A stretch of DNA of 64,000 bases from Paenibacillus ginsengarvi (GTDB lineage: Bacteria; Bacillota; Bacilli; Paenibacillales; NBRC-103111), in contig NZ_RBAH01000022.1 in the NCBI RefSeq assembly GCF_003626695.1, positions 93,399 through 157,398 on the forward strand, in the 5' to 3' direction. The translations under genes were made by a program, and so were the position numbers. Below, piece after piece: positions 8,830 to 18,339 of this stretch. Numbering within the stretch: position 1 is the stretch's first letter; each line of letters begins with the position of its first letter. Under the pieces are notes generated by a model. That model saw only the letters and a list, made by a program, of their open reading frames with translations. It was not told where the DNA came from and ran no database searches.

Positions 8830-9503
8830 TCGAATCCATCTTCGCTTCAACGGCCGTTACCGAATTAACGGTTACTAACGCCTTGCTCGCTTTCGTGGTG
8901 TCCATTGTACTGGGCGGAGTGATCAGTCTGACCTACATGAAGACGCAACCGGCCTACTCCCAAAGCTTCACGCTCACGATGATGGTACTGCCGACGATTG
9001 TCGCCATCATTATTCTGCTGATCGGCAGCAACATCGCCCGTGCGTTCAGTCTCGCCGGCGCGTTTTCGATTATCCGGTTCCGCAGCGCTCCTGGCGATTC
9101 GAAGGATATCTCGTACGTTCTGTTCGCAATGGCGGCGGGTCTCGGCTGCGGCGTCGGCGCTTACGGATATGCAGTGCTGTTTACCGTAATCTTGTGTGTG
9201 CTGATGCTCGTTCTGAAGACGATCAAGTTCGGGGCGAGCAAGGAATCGATGAAGATGCTGAAAATAACGGTTCCGGAAAACCTCGGTTACGAGGAGGCGT
9301 TCGCTGACGTTTTCCGCAAGTTCAAGATCGATTACGAGCTGAAAAAGGTGCGTACGACGGAGCTGGGAAGTTTGTACGAGATCATATACGCCGTGAAGCT
9401 GGGCCCGCAAACCAACCAGAAGGAATTGCTGGACGCGGTACGTACGCGGAACGGCAATCTCGATATTACATTAACGATGAATCCTGCCGTGCAGGAATAC
9501 TAA
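8826..9503 (+). CDS. DUF4956 membrane protein
   Basis: A 225-residue integral membrane protein with hydrophobic segments at about residues 13-37, 49-69 and 95-137 (one or two helices). A cytoplasmic C-terminal domain follows (VPENLGYEEAFADVFRKFKIDYELKKVRTTELGSLYEI). The signature RFRSAPGDSKDISYVLFAMAAGLGCG after the second segment is typical of DUF4956. Its start overlaps the VTC gene stop. It probably forms a membrane complex with the VTC protein. The biochemical role is unknown. Confidence 0.85.
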   Translation: MIESIFASTAVTELTVTNALLAFVVSIVLGGVISLTYMKTQPAYSQSFTLTMMVLPTIVAIIILLIGSNIARAFSLAGAFSIIRFRSAPGDSKDISYVLFAMAAGLGCGVGAYGYAVLFTVILCVLMLVLKTIKFGASKESMKMLKITVPENLGYEEAFADVFRKFKIDYELKKVRTTELGSLYEIIYAVKLGPQTNQKELLDAVRTRNGNLDITLTMNPAVQEY

Positions 9504-9524
9504 GGAAACGGGGGGAAAGACGCG

Positions 9525-11525
9525 ATGAAACATACGTACAAAGCAAAAGCGATCACCTATATGCTCGTAAGCGCCTTGTTGGCTGCGGGGTGCAGCTCAA
9601 ATGGAGATACATCCGCCTTGGGGGGCGCATCTGCGGCCGGATCTTCGGACGCCGCTTCAGCAGTTAAAGCGGAGGGGACCCATGCAGCCGCAGAAGTGAA
9701 GCAGGCGAATATGAATGCGGCCGAGCTGGCAGGCTTCAAGGAGAATGATGCGTTGACCGCTTGGGACGCGGGCAGCTCGACTTCGATCGTGCTGAAAGCC
9801 GAAGGCGCGAGTATCAACGGCTCGGGTGCGTCGGTCGAGGGCGGCGTAGTGAAGATTGTCAGCGCCGGCACTTATGTCGTAAGCGGAACGGCGTCGAACG
9901 GGCAAATTATGATCGACGTGCCGAAGGATGCGGTCGTGCATCTGGTGCTTAACGGCGTTCAGATCACCAAGGACGACGGTCCTGCCCTATACGTGAAAAA
10001 GGCCGATAAAACGATCGTCACTTTGCAGGACGGCACCGACAACCTGTTATCCGACGGCAAGGTTTATGCGGATACGTCCGAAGATGCCCCGACCGCGGCG
10101 CTGTTCAGCAAAGGCGATCTGACAATCAACGGAGCCGGAAAACTGAGTGTTCGCGGGAACGCTAACGATGGCATTACGAGCAAAGACGATCTGAAAATCA
10201 TGAGCGGTACGATAGACGTTCAGGCTGCCGACGACGGCATGATCGGACGCGATTTGTTCGCCGTGAAAGGCGGTTCGATCGCGATAAAGGCGGGAGGCGA
10301 CGGTATCAAAACAACGAACGATACCGAGACGGATAATGGCCGAGTGGTTATCGCCGGCGGGACGTTCCGGATTGAATCCGTAAACGACGGCATTCAGGCG
10401 GCTTCTTCCGCTCTAATCGGAGGCGGCGATTTCGAGATCGTCTCCGGCGGGGGCAGCGGCGCTTCCACGAAAACGCACCAGGAGCAAATGCCGGGCGGGG
10501 GCGGCTTCGGCAGACCGCCGCAAGATCAGAATCGCGGTGGCGCGGCGGCGACGCAGGCATCGGCTGCGGAAACGCCGAGCGCCAAGGCGCTGAAAGCGAC
10601 GGCCGATATCGCCTTCGCGGACGGCCAGTTCCGGATCGACGCGGCGGATGACGCCATCCACAGCAACGCGGGTATTGTTTTGGCTGGCGGGCAATTCAAT
10701 CTGTCGTCAGGCGACGACGCCATCCATGCCGATGCGTCCATCACGATATCGGGAGGAACGATCGAGATCGTCAAAAGCTATGAGGGCATCGAAAGCACGA
10801 ATATTACGATTGCGGGCGGCGACATTCGCTTGGCTTCCAGCGATGACGGCATTAATGTCAGCGGGGGAAACGACAGCTCCGCATCGGCTGGCTCCGGCAA
10901 GAGCGGAGACAGGTTCAGCGCCACAAGCGGCTTGCTTACGATTAGCGGCGGGACGGTTTATGTCGATGCGGCGGGAGACGGGCTCGATTCCAACGGTTCC
11001 ATCGTGATGTCCGGCGGCACCGTCATTGTGAACGGACCGACGACTGACGGCAATGGCGCTCTCGATTACGACGGCACGTTTAAGCAATCGGGCGGATTCC
11101 TGATCGCGGCGGGCAGCGCAGGAATGGCTCAGGCTCCGTCCGAGGATTCAACACAGCGGGCCGTGCTGATGACGTTCCCGAGCTCGCTTGCGGCGGGCAC
11201 CCTCGTTACTTTGACGGACAGCTCCGGTACGGCGCTTGCAACCTTTGCTCCCGCGAAGACGTTCCGCAGCGTGGTCGTCTCCTCGCCAGAGCTGAAAGCG
11301 GGAGAGACCTACACGATTTCCACAGGCGGCAAGTCTACCGGTACGGCGAAGAATGGGCTGTATGAAGGCGGTTCGACAAGCGGCAGCACCAAGCTTGTTA
11401 CCTTTACGCTGGGCGACAAGGTGACCTACGTCAACCAATCCGGCGTCACAACGGTCAACAGCGGCGGTGGACCCGGAGGCGGTGGTCGCGGACCGGGTGG
11501 CGGCTTCGGGCAAGGCAGAAGATGA
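9525..11525 (+). CDS. Cthe_2159-like carbohydrate-binding lipoprotein
   Basis: A 666-residue lipoprotein (lipobox A20-A21-G22-C23). Its repeats of the form IxGGxFxIxxxxDGI/DDAIH (for example DDAIHSNAGIVLAGGQF and GDDAIHADASITISGG) belong to the calcium-rich beta-helix family known from Cthe_2159, described as a cellulose/acid-sugar binding protein. A low-complexity insert (residues ~315-350, rich in G, Q and A) interrupts the helix. The C-terminus is a Gly-rich tail (GGGRGPGGG). It follows the DUF4956 gene by 21 nt and completes a three-gene operon. Its expected role is an extracellular polysaccharide-binding surface protein. Confidence 0.82.
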   Translation: MKHTYKAKAITYMLVSALLAAGCSSNGDTSALGGASAAGSSDAASAVKAEGTHAAAEVKQANMNAAELAGFKENDALTAWDAGSSTSIVLKAEGASINGSGASVEGGVVKIVSAGTYVVSGTASNGQIMIDVPKDAVVHLVLNGVQITKDDGPALYVKKADKTIVTLQDGTDNLLSDGKVYADTSEDAPTAALFSKGDLTINGAGKLSVRGNANDGITSKDDLKIMSGTIDVQAADDGMIGRDLFAVKGGSIAIKAGGDGIKTTNDTETDNGRVVIAGGTFRIESVNDGIQAASSALIGGGDFEIVSGGGSGASTKTHQEQMPGGGGFGRPPQDQNRGGAAATQASAAETPSAKALKATADIAFADGQFRIDAADDAIHSNAGIVLAGGQFNLSSGDDAIHADASITISGGTIEIVKSYEGIESTNITIAGGDIRLASSDDGINVSGGNDSSASAGSGKSGDRFSATSGLLTISGGTVYVDAAGDGLDSNGSIVMSGGTVIVNGPTTDGNGALDYDGTFKQSGGFLIAAGSAGMAQAPSEDSTQRAVLMTFPSSLAAGTLVTLTDSSGTALATFAPAKTFRSVVVSSPELKAGETYTISTGGKSTGTAKNGLYEGGSTSGSTKLVTFTLGDKVTYVNQSGVTTVNSGGGPGGGGRGPGGGFGQGRR

Positions 11526-11594
11526 GGCTGATGCTGAGCTGAGCCCGCGGCATGGATCAAGTAGAATCGCTTGAGCATAGCAACACCTAACGAG

Positions 11595-11644
11595 AGAAGC
11601 AGTTCCCGACCCGGTAACGGGCGTGGAGCTGCTTCTTATTTTGC
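11595..11644 (+). terminator. Terminator after the VTC-DUF4956-Cthe_2159 operon
   Basis: Outer stem AGAAGCAG (11595-11602) pairs with CTGCTTCT (11629-11636), with an inner CCCG/CGGG pairing, followed by TATTTT. Confidence 0.7.
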
Positions 11645-11666
11645 AGCGACGGTGACATGGCGTTAG

Positions 11667-11858
11667 TTAGCGGAACTGGAAGTTCCGCTAAGACAGCATC
11701 GCGCGCGTCCAAGGCCCGAATAGAGGAAGCGCTGCTTCCGTTAACGCCTGTTTATTCGGCTCTGCTCGGGCGAAAATGCGATCATAACGGAACTTTGCTT
11801 CCGTTATTGCTCTGGATTGTGGCGCTCCGCGGGTTATAGCGGAACTTTCGCTTCCGTT
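11667..11858. repeat. Cluster of GCGGAAC/GTTCCGC palindromic repeats
   Basis: Four short palindromes share a core. They are a perfect 11-bp inverted repeat with a 3-nt loop (11667-11691, TTAGCGGAACT arm), AGGAAGCGCTGCTTCCGT near 11726-11743, ATAACGGAA/TTCCGTTAT (11784-11807), and an AGCGGAAC copy at 11838-11858. Related units occur at about 23225-23245 and 42603-42910. They are non-coding. They resemble REP-type interspersed elements more than terminators, because there is no consistent T tract. Confidence 0.65.
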
Positions 11859-12104
11859 TCTCACTCCTCATATCCCTAACAAGGGAGGGATGGGAAGAAT
11901 AGAAGGTATTAATTGTTTAAAACCTGTATGATTCATGTCTATAACATGTCTATATTAAAAGGGGTATTGTATTCTCTTCCATATTATTCTATATATAATA
12001 TGTAATGTAAGCGTTTGCGAAAGGAGGGATGAACCTGCATTAGCAGCATGAGCTAATATCTCGATGACCCCTATTTGGCTCCATAAATTAGGGAGGTGTT
12101 TGTA
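11859..12104 (+). promoter_or_regulatory. Upstream region of heparinase-like gene with cre-like box
   Basis: An AT-rich stretch (11900-12000) leads to ATGTAAGCGTTTGCG at 12005-12019, which matches the Bacillus cre consensus WTGNAANCGNWNNCW at 14 of 15 positions. This suggests CcpA-mediated catabolite control. A strong Shine-Dalgarno GGGAGGTG (12091-12098) sits 6 nt before the ATG at 12105. An AAGGAGGG at 12021-12028 is not followed by a meaningful open frame. Confidence 0.5.
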
Positions 12105-15100
12105 ATGAAAAAGCATATGAAACGCGCCGTCAGCTTCCTGCTCAGCCTGGTCTTGACGCTGTCTGTCTGGACGGGCTGGAACGCGGCGCAGCCAAAGGAT
12201 GTGAGCGCAGCTTTGATGGATCCGTTCGAGCATTTGGATCAAGGAAAACTTTTTTTCTCCGGTCCTGTTAACGCCTACGATCTTCTCGTTACTCCGCTTG
12301 CATGGCCGTCGGTACCTGGACGAGTCATAGCGGAGGCGGACATTCAGCCGATCAGCAACGCAGGGAGTTCGTGGGCACCGGCCCTGTCTCTGTACTGGGA
12401 TACGGCCAAGTATGTCTCCATCGGCATTTCCAGCAACGGCAAGTTCAACCTGCTTCCGGGAGGTTATACGGGAACCGCTCCGCTCGGGCAAACATATCGT
12501 GTGCGAATCGTTTGGGAGAACGGAACCGTCCAGCTCTGGGGCGGTTTGAAAGGAACCGATCCCGTCTTGCTAAAAACCACTCCGGCTCCGGCTTCCGGTC
12601 CTCCACCGTATTTACTTGTAGGTAAAGGGTTCGGCAGCACCTCGGTCTACACAAATCCGTTCCTGGCTAACGATTATTCGGATGTCGGGACATCGGGGAA
12701 TGTATACATGGATAACATAACCGTTTTTGCGGATGAAACGCTTAAGCTGGAGGAGACGTTCGGCAGCGGTATCGATCCGGAACGCTGGCAGGTGCTGATG
12801 TCGCCGTCGGCTCAGCCGAAACCGCCGGTCGAATTCGCGGACCTGTTTCCGAACTGGAAAGCTCCCGCCGAACGGGGCGCGGCATCCGTACCGCGCGTGC
12901 TGTACAAGGAAGCGGACTGGAACGACTATTTCCAGAAAGTGCAGACGTCGGCCGAGTTTCGCGCTTTCTCGGACCAGCAGATCCAGTCGCTGCGTAACGA
13001 AGCAGCGCTGGCGATGGGGTACGATGCCGCTGCGATCGAAAATATGATTCCCGTAACGACGCCGAACGCCAATTTGTTCACTCCTTGTCCGAACGCTCCT
13101 GCTAACGGCTTCCCGCACGGAAGCTGGCAATGGAGCCCAAGCAATCCGGATGTGATGTATTGCGGCGGCATGGCGTTCCCGAACGAACAATATCCCGAGG
13201 AAGGGGTTATGATTGCAAATTGGGGCGGGGTAGAGCAGCGTATTACTTACTACAACCGCGAGGTTTACGACTATAACGGATTTCCGCTGCGCCCAAGCTT
13301 CACTTCCTATATTCGCGCCAAAAAAGTGCTGTACATGGCCAACATAGCAAACAAGATGGCGATCTTGTACAAGCTGACCGGCGAGGCGGCGTACGCCCGG
13401 CAGGCGAAAAGCATTTTGCTGCGTTTTGCCGCCGTGTATCCGCACTGGCTGCTGCATTCGGGCTATGGCGAGTTTGCCGATATGGACCCGAAAACGGCGG
13501 CGTTTTCCATCGACAAGCTGCCGAAGCCGGAGCTGACGGCTCCGCCGAACACGCCGAACCGGGGGCTGTACGCCGGATACTGGATGGCCGGGCGCGGCAA
13601 TGCGGACGGGCTGGAAGGCTCGTTCATTCTGCCGCTCGTCACCGCCTACGATTTGCTGCAAAATGTGCAGGATCAGCAGGCTCCGCTGCTGAATAGCGGC
13701 GACCGGCTCGTCATCGAGCGCGATCTGCTGCTGGAATCGGCGGCGCTGTTTCTGGCCGACTCGTCGATCAACAACAAATCGATCTCCAATCGTACCGCTG
13801 CCGCGGCCATCGGCGTGGCCGTCGACGAACCGAAGCTGGTCCGGTTCGGTCTTCATGGTTTCAATCAGCTGATGAGCCAGTGGTATAAAGCCGATGGATC
13901 TCCGGCCGAAACGCCGGCGTACGGTTTGCAGGTCGTCGGATATTTGTGGCGGCTCGGCGAAATTTTGGAGGGTTATTCCGATCCGCCGTCGTATACGCCG
14001 CCGGCGGGCACTTCTCGAATCGACAACTTTACCGTCTATAACCGTACCGATTACCGGATGGTGTACAAAACGCTGGGCGATGCGCTGCTGCCCTCGATGA
14101 AATATCCGGTGGTAGGCGATTCGTATATGACGAGCGCGCCCGCCGGTTATTACCTTGGTCTTGGGGCGAAGCGGTCCGGGCTGGACAGCCTGACCAGCCT
14201 GCTGCGCTTCGGCGGGTTTACACTGAGCGGGCTGGAAGGGCTGTTTTACAGGCCGGATCAATTGGAGCAAGCCGATCCGCTGGTGCTGCCGGATGTGATG
14301 TTTCCACAGTGGAAGCTGGCCTACCTGCGCGGCGGCAGCAGTAATCTGGGCAGCTCCGCTATTCTGAATCTCAGTGACTGGGGAGGCCATCGCCATCTGG
14401 ACAGTCTCGATCTGAGCTATTGGGCGAACGGCGGAGAAGCTTTATCCGACCTCGGGTATTTGTGGGACAGTCCCGATAAGGCGATGACCTCGCGGTCGGC
14501 GGCGCATAATCTGGTTGTCGTGGACAAGGCGAACCAGAAGGACAGCGGGCGGGGTGGCAGTCTCGGCTTCTACGAAACTCCGGGTCCGGTAAAGGCGGCG
14601 GAAGCCAGCTCGAGGGCGTACGCACAAACGGATGTATACGACCGCACCGTGCTTTCGCTCGGAGCGACCGCACGGCGGCCGGAATATTTGGTTGATCTGT
14701 TCCGCGTCCGCGGGGGCGGAACTCACGACTACATGCTCCATGGGGCAACGTCAGGCGCAACGTCCGAACACATTCAGCTGTCTCCGGGCGGTTCGGCGGC
14801 GGTTGCCGGATATGGGCTGACCGATGTGAAGTCGGCTGTAACCGACCAGCCGTGGACGGTCGGCTGGAAAAATGCCGGCGGAACCGGATGGATCAAGTCG
14901 TGGCAAGTGCCAATGACAGTCGCGGAGTCGGTATACATCGGCAGCGGCTGGGGACAACGGGGGACGGCTGATAGCGGCGCTCAATTGCCGTATGTGGTCC
15001 GGCGTTTGAACGGAGCGCCGCAAGGAAGCACCTTTGCTTCGGTGTTCGAATCGTATACCGCCGCGCCGAGCATCCAGCAGGTGACGGCATTAACCGCGAC

Positions 15101-15977
15101 GGACAGCGTATATGCGCCGGATGTTTCCGCGTCGGTCGGGCTTGCCGTTAGCGGAGCCGGTTGGCACGATCTGGTGTTCAGTACGAGAACGGGAGCGGCG
15201 TCGCTGCCTCGAACGTTCCGGGAGGGCGGTAACCCGAATCAGACGGTTACGTTCGGCGGCCAACTAGGCGTATTGTCTTATGAAGAACAAAACGGGGCCG
15301 ATGTTCTGCGTTCCGCGTTCCTCGCCGGAGAAGGCCGGATTGAGCGTGACGGCCGAGGCATTGCTATCGCGCAAGGCGAGCAGAAGGAAGGAGCGATCGC
15401 ACAAAGCTTTCAAGACGGCTTTACAGCGAGCGGCATCGTGGCGGATGCGAACCTCTGGATCGGAAGCCATGTGCTCATCCGTAAAGGGACGGACTGGACG
15501 GCGTACCCGGTACTGGATGTACGTACAGAAGGCGGGAAAACCCGATTCGTCACGTATGCGGCAGGCGATGGTTATCCTTTTGACGGAGGAGAGGCTTGGA
15601 AGCTTGTTCCTTATGCAACGGCCGAGCTGACGGCGACTGGCGAATGGAGCATTGTAAAGTCCGCAGGCAGAGCCGCGGTGATCGACAATGAACCGAATCG
15701 GCCGATGACGATCGCTGCGATGGCGGAGCAGACGAACCAGCTGCAACAATCCGGAGACATTCAGTCTACCTTTGCCGGCGAATTGAAGTACAGACTGGAT
15801 ATCATTCGTTTGCTGGAGGAGCAGGGGAACCGGCAAACCGCGATCGCCTATTTACAAGATTTCGTCGCTCATCTGAACGATCCGAGCGTACGAGCGCAGC
15901 AGCTGGTGTCCGCCACCGCGGCGGACCTGTTGAACGCAGCTGCGGGAGCGCTGCTGCAAGGCTGGGCGCAGGCCTGA
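12105..15977 (+). CDS. Secreted heparinase II/III-like polysaccharide lyase, 1290 residues
   Basis: The product has a Sec signal peptide (hydrophobic residues ~8-24, cleavage near residue 35). An N-terminal ~180-residue module reads like a beta-sandwich carbohydrate-binding domain (SWAPALSLYWDTAKYVSIGIS, QTYRVRIVWENGTVQLW). An (alpha/alpha)-toroid region follows from about 250 (IRAKKVLYMANIANKMAILYKLTGE, YWMAGRGNADGLEGSFILPLVTAYDLL). The heparinase II/III beta-sandwich signature comes from about 740 (LNLSDWGGHRHLDSLDLSYWANG, SRSAAHNLVVVD). The first H-R-H-L-D is a plausible active-site or metal site. The likely substrate is an acidic polysaccharide such as a glycosaminoglycan or alginate, not determinable here. 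The upstream GTG at 12096 lies inside the Shine-Dalgarno, so ATG 12105 was chosen. Confidence 0.8.
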   Translation: MKKHMKRAVSFLLSLVLTLSVWTGWNAAQPKDVSAALMDPFEHLDQGKLFFSGPVNAYDLLVTPLAWPSVPGRVIAEADIQPISNAGSSWAPALSLYWDTAKYVSIGISSNGKFNLLPGGYTGTAPLGQTYRVRIVWENGTVQLWGGLKGTDPVLLKTTPAPASGPPPYLLVGKGFGSTSVYTNPFLANDYSDVGTSGNVYMDNITVFADETLKLEETFGSGIDPERWQVLMSPSAQPKPPVEFADLFPNWKAPAERGAASVPRVLYKEADWNDYFQKVQTSAEFRAFSDQQIQSLRNEAALAMGYDAAAIENMIPVTTPNANLFTPCPNAPANGFPHGSWQWSPSNPDVMYCGGMAFPNEQYPEEGVMIANWGGVEQRITYYNREVYDYNGFPLRPSFTSYIRAKKVLYMANIANKMAILYKLTGEAAYARQAKSILLRFAAVYPHWLLHSGYGEFADMDPKTAAFSIDKLPKPELTAPPNTPNRGLYAGYWMAGRGNADGLEGSFILPLVTAYDLLQNVQDQQAPLLNSGDRLVIERDLLLESAALFLADSSINNKSISNRTAAAAIGVAVDEPKLVRFGLHGFNQLMSQWYKADGSPAETPAYGLQVVGYLWRLGEILEGYSDPPSYTPPAGTSRIDNFTVYNRTDYRMVYKTLGDALLPSMKYPVVGDSYMTSAPAGYYLGLGAKRSGLDSLTSLLRFGGFTLSGLEGLFYRPDQLEQADPLVLPDVMFPQWKLAYLRGGSSNLGSSAILNLSDWGGHRHLDSLDLSYWANGGEALSDLGYLWDSPDKAMTSRSAAHNLVVVDKANQKDSGRGGSLGFYETPGPVKAAEASSRAYAQTDVYDRTVLSLGATARRPEYLVDLFRVRGGGTHDYMLHGATSGATSEHIQLSPGGSAAVAGYGLTDVKSAVTDQPWTVGWKNAGGTGWIKSWQVPMTVAESVYIGSGWGQRGTADSGAQLPYVVRRLNGAPQGSTFASVFESYTAAPSIQQVTALTATDSVYAPDVSASVGLAVSGAGWHDLVFSTRTGAASLPRTFREGGNPNQTVTFGGQLGVLSYEEQNGADVLRSAFLAGEGRIERDGRGIAIAQGEQKEGAIAQSFQDGFTASGIVADANLWIGSHVLIRKGTDWTAYPVLDVRTEGGKTRFVTYAAGDGYPFDGGEAWKLVPYATAELTATGEWSIVKSAGRAAVIDNEPNRPMTIAAMAEQTNQLQQSGDIQSTFAGELKYRLDIIRLLEEQGNRQTAIAYLQDFVAHLNDPSVRAQQLVSATAADLLNAAAGALLQGWAQA

Positions 15978-15997
15978 TTGCTGCGACGGTGTCCCGG

Positions 15998-16029
15998 AAA
16001 GCCGCCATTTTAAGAGAATGGCGGCTTTT
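15998..16029 (+). terminator. Terminator after heparinase-like gene
   Basis: A perfect 12-bp stem AAAGCCGCCATT (15998-16009) / AATGGCGGCTTT (16017-16028) with a 7-nt loop and flanking A/T runs, 21 nt after the stop codon. Confidence 0.85.
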
Positions 16030-16234
16030 CCGCGTGCAATAGCTGTTTACAAAACACTGGATTTATTCGGAACATTCGCCATACTACTATTGGGTTTTTC
16101 TGTATAATGAAGATATACGTTTTGTTCAGTTCGACGATTTGAAGATGTACTAGGATACGATCCTTCCATTTTTGAAGGCGCATCCAATACAGATGTGATT
16201 CATGACAGTACATGCGAAACGGAGATGGCGCGTA

Positions 16235-17284
16235 ATGATTCGTATTCATCAGGAAGCGTGCGAGCGGAATGCCAGATTGCTGGATAAGCCGTTTATCGCA
16301 CGGGTAGAAGAGGGATTGACACCATGCATGAGTGTTGCTGTCGTTAAAGGCGACGAGCTTGTCTACCAGCTGGCGCACGGCCGACCTACGTTCAGCCCCG
16401 GGGAAGGGCGTCAGATTGGACCGGAGACAGCGTTTAATGTAGGTTCCATCACGAAAGTCGTCACATCCGCGCTGGCCGTCAAGCTGATGGAGTCGGGCGT
16501 ATGGTCGGTAGGTGATCCTGTCCGGAGATATGTCACGGAATATCCGTTCGAGGACGTAACGCTGGGCCATTTGCTGTCACACAGCGCAGGGCATAACAAG
16601 CTGCCGGGCGCGAGTCCGGCGCGCGGAGAAATGAAAGCGTATTTGCAAGGCGTATACGCATCGCTGGAGCGTGAAGCGGCGCCAGGCGAAAGAGCGCTGT
16701 ACGACACGAATAATCAGGATATCGTTATGGATATGATCGAGCGGGTCACCGGGGAGCCGATTGCAGGCTGGGCCAGGTCTGTGCTGTTCGAGCCGCTCGC
16801 TATGAATCGTACGAGCTACGACAGTGCCGACTATGCGGAAGGAGAATACGTGCTTCCTTGTTCTCAGGACAACGGGATGGAGGAGATGCGGCTCGACAAG
16901 CGGGCTCCGAGCGGCGGGACCGGCTTGTATTCAACGGCGCTAGATTTGGTCAAGTTCGCTTCCCTGTTTCTGACCAAGGGACGATACGGCGGGGAGGACG
17001 TGTTCTCGGAAGCGGCGATCGATTTCATGCTGCGGGAGTCAACAGCCGGCAAATTTGCGAAAACGCCGGTTATGTTCCTGAAAACGGAAGCCGACCGTTA
17101 CGGCTGCTTTGGCGATTTGAACTCGCCGCTAGCGGCAGGGCATCCCGCCTTTAGCGGCTGCATGCTGATGATTGATCCCGCCTATGACGTAGCGGCGGCA
17201 GTCGTCACGAACAGCCAGAAGCTTCACGGACACTGGCGGAACTACAAGCTGCTGATGAACCTGATTATGGGCGCCGTCACTTGA
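16235..17284 (+). CDS. Serine hydrolase of the beta-lactamase / D-Ala-D-Ala peptidase clan
   Basis: About 349 residues. The active-site S-x-x-K is visible in FNVGSITKVVTSALAVKLM (Ser ~71, Lys ~74). The Tyr motif is YDTNNQD (Y-x-N equivalent), and a C-terminal GHPAFSG block replaces the usual H-T-G. Flanking blocks (GDPVRRYVTEYPFEDVTLGHLLSHSAG, GGTGLYSTALDLVKFASLFL) are classic for class C-like serine hydrolases. No signal peptide is seen from this start, so a cytoplasmic esterase/peptidase is likelier than a wall enzyme. The frame is open to an ATG at 16202. ATG 16235 is preferred because GGAGATGG lies upstream and the extra 11 residues are not family-like. Confidence 0.82.
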   Translation: MIRIHQEACERNARLLDKPFIARVEEGLTPCMSVAVVKGDELVYQLAHGRPTFSPGEGRQIGPETAFNVGSITKVVTSALAVKLMESGVWSVGDPVRRYVTEYPFEDVTLGHLLSHSAGHNKLPGASPARGEMKAYLQGVYASLEREAAPGERALYDTNNQDIVMDMIERVTGEPIAGWARSVLFEPLAMNRTSYDSADYAEGEYVLPCSQDNGMEEMRLDKRAPSGGTGLYSTALDLVKFASLFLTKGRYGGEDVFSEAAIDFMLRESTAGKFAKTPVMFLKTEADRYGCFGDLNSPLAAGHPAFSGCMLMIDPAYDVAAAVVTNSQKLHGHWRNYKLLMNLIMGAVT

Positions 17285-17390
17285 GGGGAGTACGGTGCTG
17301 CGGGAAGTGGAGGAACTTGTAACAAGGATCTAACATTGCGTTCCGCTTACGAGGATAAAATTCAACATGGCAGGGAAGGGAGGAACCCGA

Positions 17391-18005
17391 ATGCGATATT
17401 TTGCAACCGTTATCGTGATAGGCTGCCTTTGGCTACTTCTCGTTTTCCGGATTACGCCCCCTTCATATGGAAAGGCATTGATTCTTCCTCCCGATCAGAT
17501 GCTGGAATATGCTGATGTGATATTTACCGGTAACATTATTAGATTCGAGAACCTGCCTCCAAAAAAAAACGAACCCGGACCCTACGTGATTAAACGGATA
17601 TATGTGAAGGTCGAACAAATATTAAAAGGGGATCTGGATTCGGATATCGTGATCCTAAGGCAAACAGAAGGCGGGCTGGCCGTGCATCAAACATTTCCGG
17701 TTCACGAATATGGTCAACTGCTGATCCTGCAACGAAAGCTGCCGGACAATAGCCTGTCCGGTGTGGCAGATACGAATAACTTAGGCATCATCCGGGGAGA
17801 ACGAGTGGCGGAGGTTATTGGCAGTTCAAATGCTGCGTACGTTTCTGTCTACGATCAATTTTATCAAGCTGGTAAAATAGATGCGAAGTCGCCTACCCTC
17901 GCCCGGAATTCGGCAGCGGTTCCACTTAGTTATGGCCTTGTAGCGGCCGCAGGGGTTTTGGTCCTTTATTGCTGCATTAATCAATATGGAAGAAAGAAAG
18001 ATTAG
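17391..18005 (+). CDS. Membrane-anchored protein of unknown function
   Basis: A 204-residue protein. It has an N-terminal hydrophobic signal or anchor (residues ~4-20), an extracytoplasmic domain rich in beta-strand (MLEYADVIFTGNIIRFENL, YVKVEQILKGDLDSDIVIL, YGQLLILQRKL) and a C-terminal transmembrane helix (LSYGLVAAAGVLVLYCCI, ~180-197) followed by a basic tail. The pattern ADVIFTGxI...V.VEQILKGD resembles small secreted proteins with an OB/TIMP-like fold; this is a guess from pattern only. ATG 17391 was chosen for its AAGGGAGG Shine-Dalgarno. It stands alone between the serine hydrolase and a terminator. Confidence 0.6.
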   Translation: MRYFATVIVIGCLWLLLVFRITPPSYGKALILPPDQMLEYADVIFTGNIIRFENLPPKKNEPGPYVIKRIYVKVEQILKGDLDSDIVILRQTEGGLAVHQTFPVHEYGQLLILQRKLPDNSLSGVADTNNLGIIRGERVAEVIGSSNAAYVSVYDQFYQAGKIDAKSPTLARNSAAVPLSYGLVAAAGVLVLYCCINQYGRKKD

Positions 18006-18106
18006 GGAAAGGCTCTGCCGCGAGGATAATGGCATATCGACTACCCTCATCACCTCCCCGTATGCACTAAATAACGGGAGATTTTCCATGTATTCTAAAG
18101 CAGACT

Positions 18107-18153
18107 AGCTTTCTTGAAATCGCCCGATAGGGTGGTTTAGGAAAGCTTTTTTA
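18107..18153 (+). terminator. Terminator after unknown membrane protein
   Basis: Stem AGCTTTC (18107-18113) / GAAAGCT (18141-18147) with internal GCCC/GGGT pairing, then TTTTTTATT. Confidence 0.75.
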
Positions 18154-18339
18154 TTGCATATAATCTACCCGGACTGTGACAAATGACCTAATTCATGTAC
18201 AAAGCAAGGCTATAAAGTTATGAATCTATGACAAAATACTGGTAATTTTGTCGATGACCTATTAAAATAGTGAATCGCAACTGAAAATGCCTCTCATACG
18301 AAGAGAATCATGCAGAAACGGACAGGAGAGAGAAACGTT
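18154..18339 (+). other. Intergenic upstream region of the M14 peptidase
   Basis: An AT-rich non-coding stretch. No convincing paired -35/-10 set or operator stands out. The Shine-Dalgarno GGAGAG lies at 18325-18330 before the TTG start. Confidence 0.4.

Noticed and set aside
12612..14396. 594-residue minus-strand open frame
   Set aside because: It lies fully antisense to the heparinase-like gene and contains Q/R-rich low-complexity sequence with no recognisable motif.
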